From assembly GCA_965658765.1 (NCBI GenBank), contig CBFHTO010000002.1, positions 62,001 to 126,000 on the forward strand: a stretch of DNA of 64,000 bases, in the 5' to 3' direction. Under the pieces are notes generated by a model that saw only the letters and a program-made list of their open reading frames with translations, made no database searches and was not told the DNA's origin. The stretch is from Glaciecola sp965658765. Lineage in GTDB: Bacteria > Pseudomonadota > Gammaproteobacteria > Enterobacterales > Alteromonadaceae. Positions 61,653-64,000 of this stretch are shown here, one piece after another (position 1 is the stretch's first letter; the number at the start of each line of letters is the position of its first letter). The translations under genes were made by a program, and so were the position numbers.

Positions 61653-62444
61653 ATGAGCCAAATGGTAGAGATAAACCAAAGAGATAATATTGCAACGGTT
61701 ACCTTAAACCGTCCACAAGTGCATAACGCGTTCAATGAAGAAGTCATCGAAGCGCTAATTACCGCGTTTACAGATCTAGAGCAAGACCCTAATTGTCGAG
61801 TCATGGTATTAGCTTCAAAAGGGAAATCATTCAGTGCAGGAGCAGATTTAAACTGGATGAAAAAGATGGCTGATTACACAGAGCAAGAAAACAGACAAGA
61901 TGCTAGTCGACTCGCCTTAATGTTGAGCAAGTTATATAACTTTAGTAAGCCCACTATCGCGAGAGTACAAGGTTCAGCTTTCGGTGGAGCGATCGGCTTA
62001 ATCGCTTGCTGTGATATAGCGATTGCGAGTCGTTTAAGTAAGTTTTGTTTGAGCGAAGTAAAAATAGGCTTAATCCCAGCCACCATTGCACCATACGTCG
62101 TTGAAGCGGTTGGCTCAAGAATGGCAAGTAGATTATTCATGACTGCTGAGGTGTTTTCATCAAGGAGAGCACGTCGTATAGGCTTGATCAGTGAAGTGGT
62201 CAGCGAAGAGGATTTAGAAACAGAAGTTAACAATATTGCAGCACAAATTCTCAAAAACGCACCACTTGCGGTAGTAAAGTCAAAACAACTTGTCCGGGAT
62301 TTAGCACACAAGCCTATTGACTCGTCATTGATTGATATGACCTGTGAGCGTATTGCTGAGGTGAGAGTATCAGATGAAGGACAGGAAGGCTTAAATGCAT
62401 TCTTACAAAAGCGAGCGGCAAATTGGGTTCAAAATGGTAAATAA
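61653..62444 (+). CDS. liuC: Methylglutaconyl-CoA hydratase (crotonase family)
   Basis: Hydrates 3-methylglutaconyl-CoA to HMG-CoA, the fourth step of the leucine pathway from isovaleryl-CoA. The 263-residue crotonase-fold protein has FSAGADLNWMKKM near residue 60 (CoA and oxyanion-hole loop), GSAFGGAIGLIACCDIAIA near 108 (second oxyanion loop) and LSEVKIGLIPATIAPYV near 135. The enzymatic role over other enoyl-CoA hydratases is taken from operon position between liuB and liuD. AAAGGAGC precedes the ATG. Confidence 0.92.
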   Translation: MSQMVEINQRDNIATVTLNRPQVHNAFNEEVIEALITAFTDLEQDPNCRVMVLASKGKSFSAGADLNWMKKMADYTEQENRQDASRLALMLSKLYNFSKPTIARVQGSAFGGAIGLIACCDIAIASRLSKFCLSEVKIGLIPATIAPYVVEAVGSRMASRLFMTAEVFSSRRARRIGLISEVVSEEDLETEVNNIAAQILKNAPLAVVKSKQLVRDLAHKPIDSSLIDMTCERIAEVRVSDEGQEGLNAFLQKRAANWVQNGK

Positions 62445-62447
62445 GCT

Positions 62448-64000
62448 ATGATTTCTAAAATATTAATCGCAAACCGCGGTGAAATAGCCTGTCGCATAAT
62501 GAAGACTGCAAGAAAAATGAATATTGCCACAGTAGCGGTGTATTCTGATGCTGACAAGGACGCTCAACATTGTTTACTTGCTGATGAAGCGGTTTACTTA
62601 GGGGCGTCAGAAGCCAGTAAAAGTTATTTAAACGCAGAGCTAATTCTTGAAAAAGCAGTGCAATTAAACGTAGACGCAATTCATCCTGGCTACGGATTCT
62701 TGTCTGAAAACGCCTCGTTTGCGACACAGTGCCAAGAGCGCGGAATTATTTTTATTGGACCAGATCCAAAATCGATTGAAGCTATGGGCTCAAAATCTGC
62801 AGCCAAGAGCATCATGGAAAAGGCCAAGGTCCCGCTTGTGCCAGGCTATCATGGCAATGAACAATCGCCAGATTTACTCCACGAGCATGCAGTGAATATG
62901 GGTTATCCAGTCCTTCTTAAGGCCGCAGCCGGGGGCGGCGGTAAAGGCATGCGTCAAGTACATGCAGACAATGATTTTTTTGAGGCGCTACAAGCTGCAA
63001 AGCGCGAATCAATGAATAGTTTCGGCGATGATCATATGCTCATCGAAAAATATTTAACACAACCGCGACATGTTGAAATCCAAATATTTTGTGACCGCCA
63101 CGGAAACGGTGTCTATCTTTTTGAACGTGATTGCTCGGTACAACGCCGACACCAAAAAATTATTGAAGAAGCGCCTGCGCCAAACTTAAGCGAGCAAACA
63201 CGCAAGGCGATGGGTGAAGCTGCGATTAAAGCTGCGAAAGCGATCGATTATGTGGGTGCTGGAACAGTAGAGTTTTTATATGACAAAGATGAGTCATTCT
63301 ATTTCATGGAAATGAATACTCGCTTGCAGGTGGAACATCCCGTTACCGAATATATAACGGGTGAAGATTTAGTCGAATGGCAAATAAGAGTTGCGAATAA
63401 TGAGCGCTTACCTAAATCACAAGCGCAACTCAGTGTAAGCGGTCATGCTTTTGAAGCTCGTATATATGCAGAAGACCCCGCTAATGATTTTTTACCTTCT
63501 ACCGGCAAGATTAATGCGCTAGTGCAACCTATTGAATCAGACTTTGTAAGAATTGATACCGGCGTGGTAGAAGGCGACGAAGTTAGCATTTTTTATGATC
63601 CTATGATTGCGAAATTAGTGGTCTATGGTGAAAACCGTGAAAAAGCACTTTCGTTGCTCATTAAGTCACTAAAGCAATACATGATTTGTGGCGTAAAGAC
63701 AAACATCGATTATTTGTTGTCACTTGCTAACAGTTCGCCTTTTCAACAAGTAGAATTGACGACCGATTTTATTGAACGACAACAAGAGAATATTCAAACT
63801 CACAATCCCGCGTTAACGCACCGCATTCAGGCTGCCGTTTGCGCACTCATGCTCGGCAACACGGACAACCTCAAGAGTTCCAATCAAAAAGGATATAATG
63901 ACGGACTATGTTCACCTTTTGATACTTACGCTAGTTTTCGCTTAAATTACGATCATTGCAGAACATTACACTTTTCATTTGATGAAACGGATTATGAAAT
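62448..64000 (+). CDS. liuD: Methylcrotonyl-CoA carboxylase alpha subunit (biotin carboxylase), cut by window edge
   Basis: ATP- and biotin-dependent subunit that carboxylates biotin for liuB. 517 codons are visible from ATG 62448; the family is about 650-680 residues, so the end of the BT region and the C-terminal biotinyl domain (AMKM lysine) are outside. Domains seen: N-terminal biotin-carboxylase fold (MISKILIANRGEIACRIMKT, HPGYGFLSENASFA), ATP-grasp with KAAAGGGGKGMR near residue 160 and EMNTRLQVEHPVTEY near 287, and the C-terminal biotin-carboxylase part (GHAFEARIYAEDP). It starts three bases after the liuC stop. A liuE (HMG-CoA lyase) gene would be expected beyond the edge. Confidence 0.95.
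   Translation, partial: MISKILIANRGEIACRIMKTARKMNIATVAVYSDADKDAQHCLLADEAVYLGASEASKSYLNAELILEKAVQLNVDAIHPGYGFLSENASFATQCQERGIIFIGPDPKSIEAMGSKSAAKSIMEKAKVPLVPGYHGNEQSPDLLHEHAVNMGYPVLLKAAAGGGGKGMRQVHADNDFFEALQAAKRESMNSFGDDHMLIEKYLTQPRHVEIQIFCDRHGNGVYLFERDCSVQRRHQKIIEEAPAPNLSEQTRKAMGEAAIKAAKAIDYVGAGTVEFLYDKDESFYFMEMNTRLQVEHPVTEYITGEDLVEWQIRVANNERLPKSQAQLSVSGHAFEARIYAEDPANDFLPSTGKINALVQPIESDFVRIDTGVVEGDEVSIFYDPMIAKLVVYGENREKALSLLIKSLKQYMICGVKTNIDYLLSLANSSPFQQVELTTDFIERQQENIQTHNPALTHRIQAAVCALMLGNTDNLKSSNQKGYNDGLCSPFDTYASFRLNYDHCRTLHFSFDETDYE

Overview
The window is a stretch of chromosome from a marine gammaproteobacterium, most likely in the Alteromonadales. The reasons are a moderately AT-rich composition, gene neighbourhoods shared with enterics and vibrios (rluC/rne, msrC-proQ-prc, dnaQ/rnhA, pepN with a DUF2835 gene), sodium-coupled transporters, a large NAD-dependent glutamate dehydrogenase and a LiuR-controlled leucine catabolism operon. 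This placement is inferred from gene content only. I see no insertion sequence, prophage, integrase, CRISPR array or rRNA operon.

Layout. 1-4116 (-): most of an NAD-glutamate dehydrogenase that runs off the left edge. 4297-11217 (-): four-gene envelope operon coding for a DUF1302 protein, a DUF1329 protein, a YCF48-like propeller and an RND/MMPL transporter. A hairpin terminator sits between the second and third genes. 11456-17351 (-): DUF2835 protein, pepN, then a coupled NhaC antiporter and NSS symporter pair. 17450-23749 (-): prc, proQ, an unknown acidic protein, msrC, a SIMPL-domain protein, a HAD phosphatase and rluC. 24292-27558 (+): rne, divergent from rluC across a 542-nt gap. 27765-30455 (-): topA, convergent with rne across a shared terminator.

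30761-40830: a lone astB, a BCCT transporter whose real start appears to be a non-ATG codon, a large Ig-like (Big_1) lipoprotein, a dicarboxylate/amino-acid symporter, an exported HEXXH protein and a lolD/permease pair. 40904-40980 (-): tRNA-Asp. 41170-45403: a membrane-anchored TIGR03503-like protein with dnaQ, divergent rnhA-rlmI, and a PilZ protein. 45468-51598 (-): hrpA, an isoaspartyl peptidase/asparaginase and a small orphan gene. 52029-56962 (+): sbcB and two tandem FapA-like (DUF342) paralogues. 57079-64000: divergent thiolase and liuR-liuA-liuB-liuC-liuD, with liuD cut by the right edge. This last block takes isovaleryl-CoA from leucine towards acetyl-CoA and acetoacetate.

Most of the window is conserved housekeeping sequence. 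The least explained parts are the DUF1302/DUF1329/YCF48/RND module with its internal attenuator, the start of the BCCT gene, the paired FapA paralogues, the HEXXH protein, the small unknown genes at 20402 and 51359, and four unrelated short tandem repeats (units of 8, 16, 17 and 19 bp), all in intergenic DNA. I did not find a clearly new multi-gene defence or mobile system.
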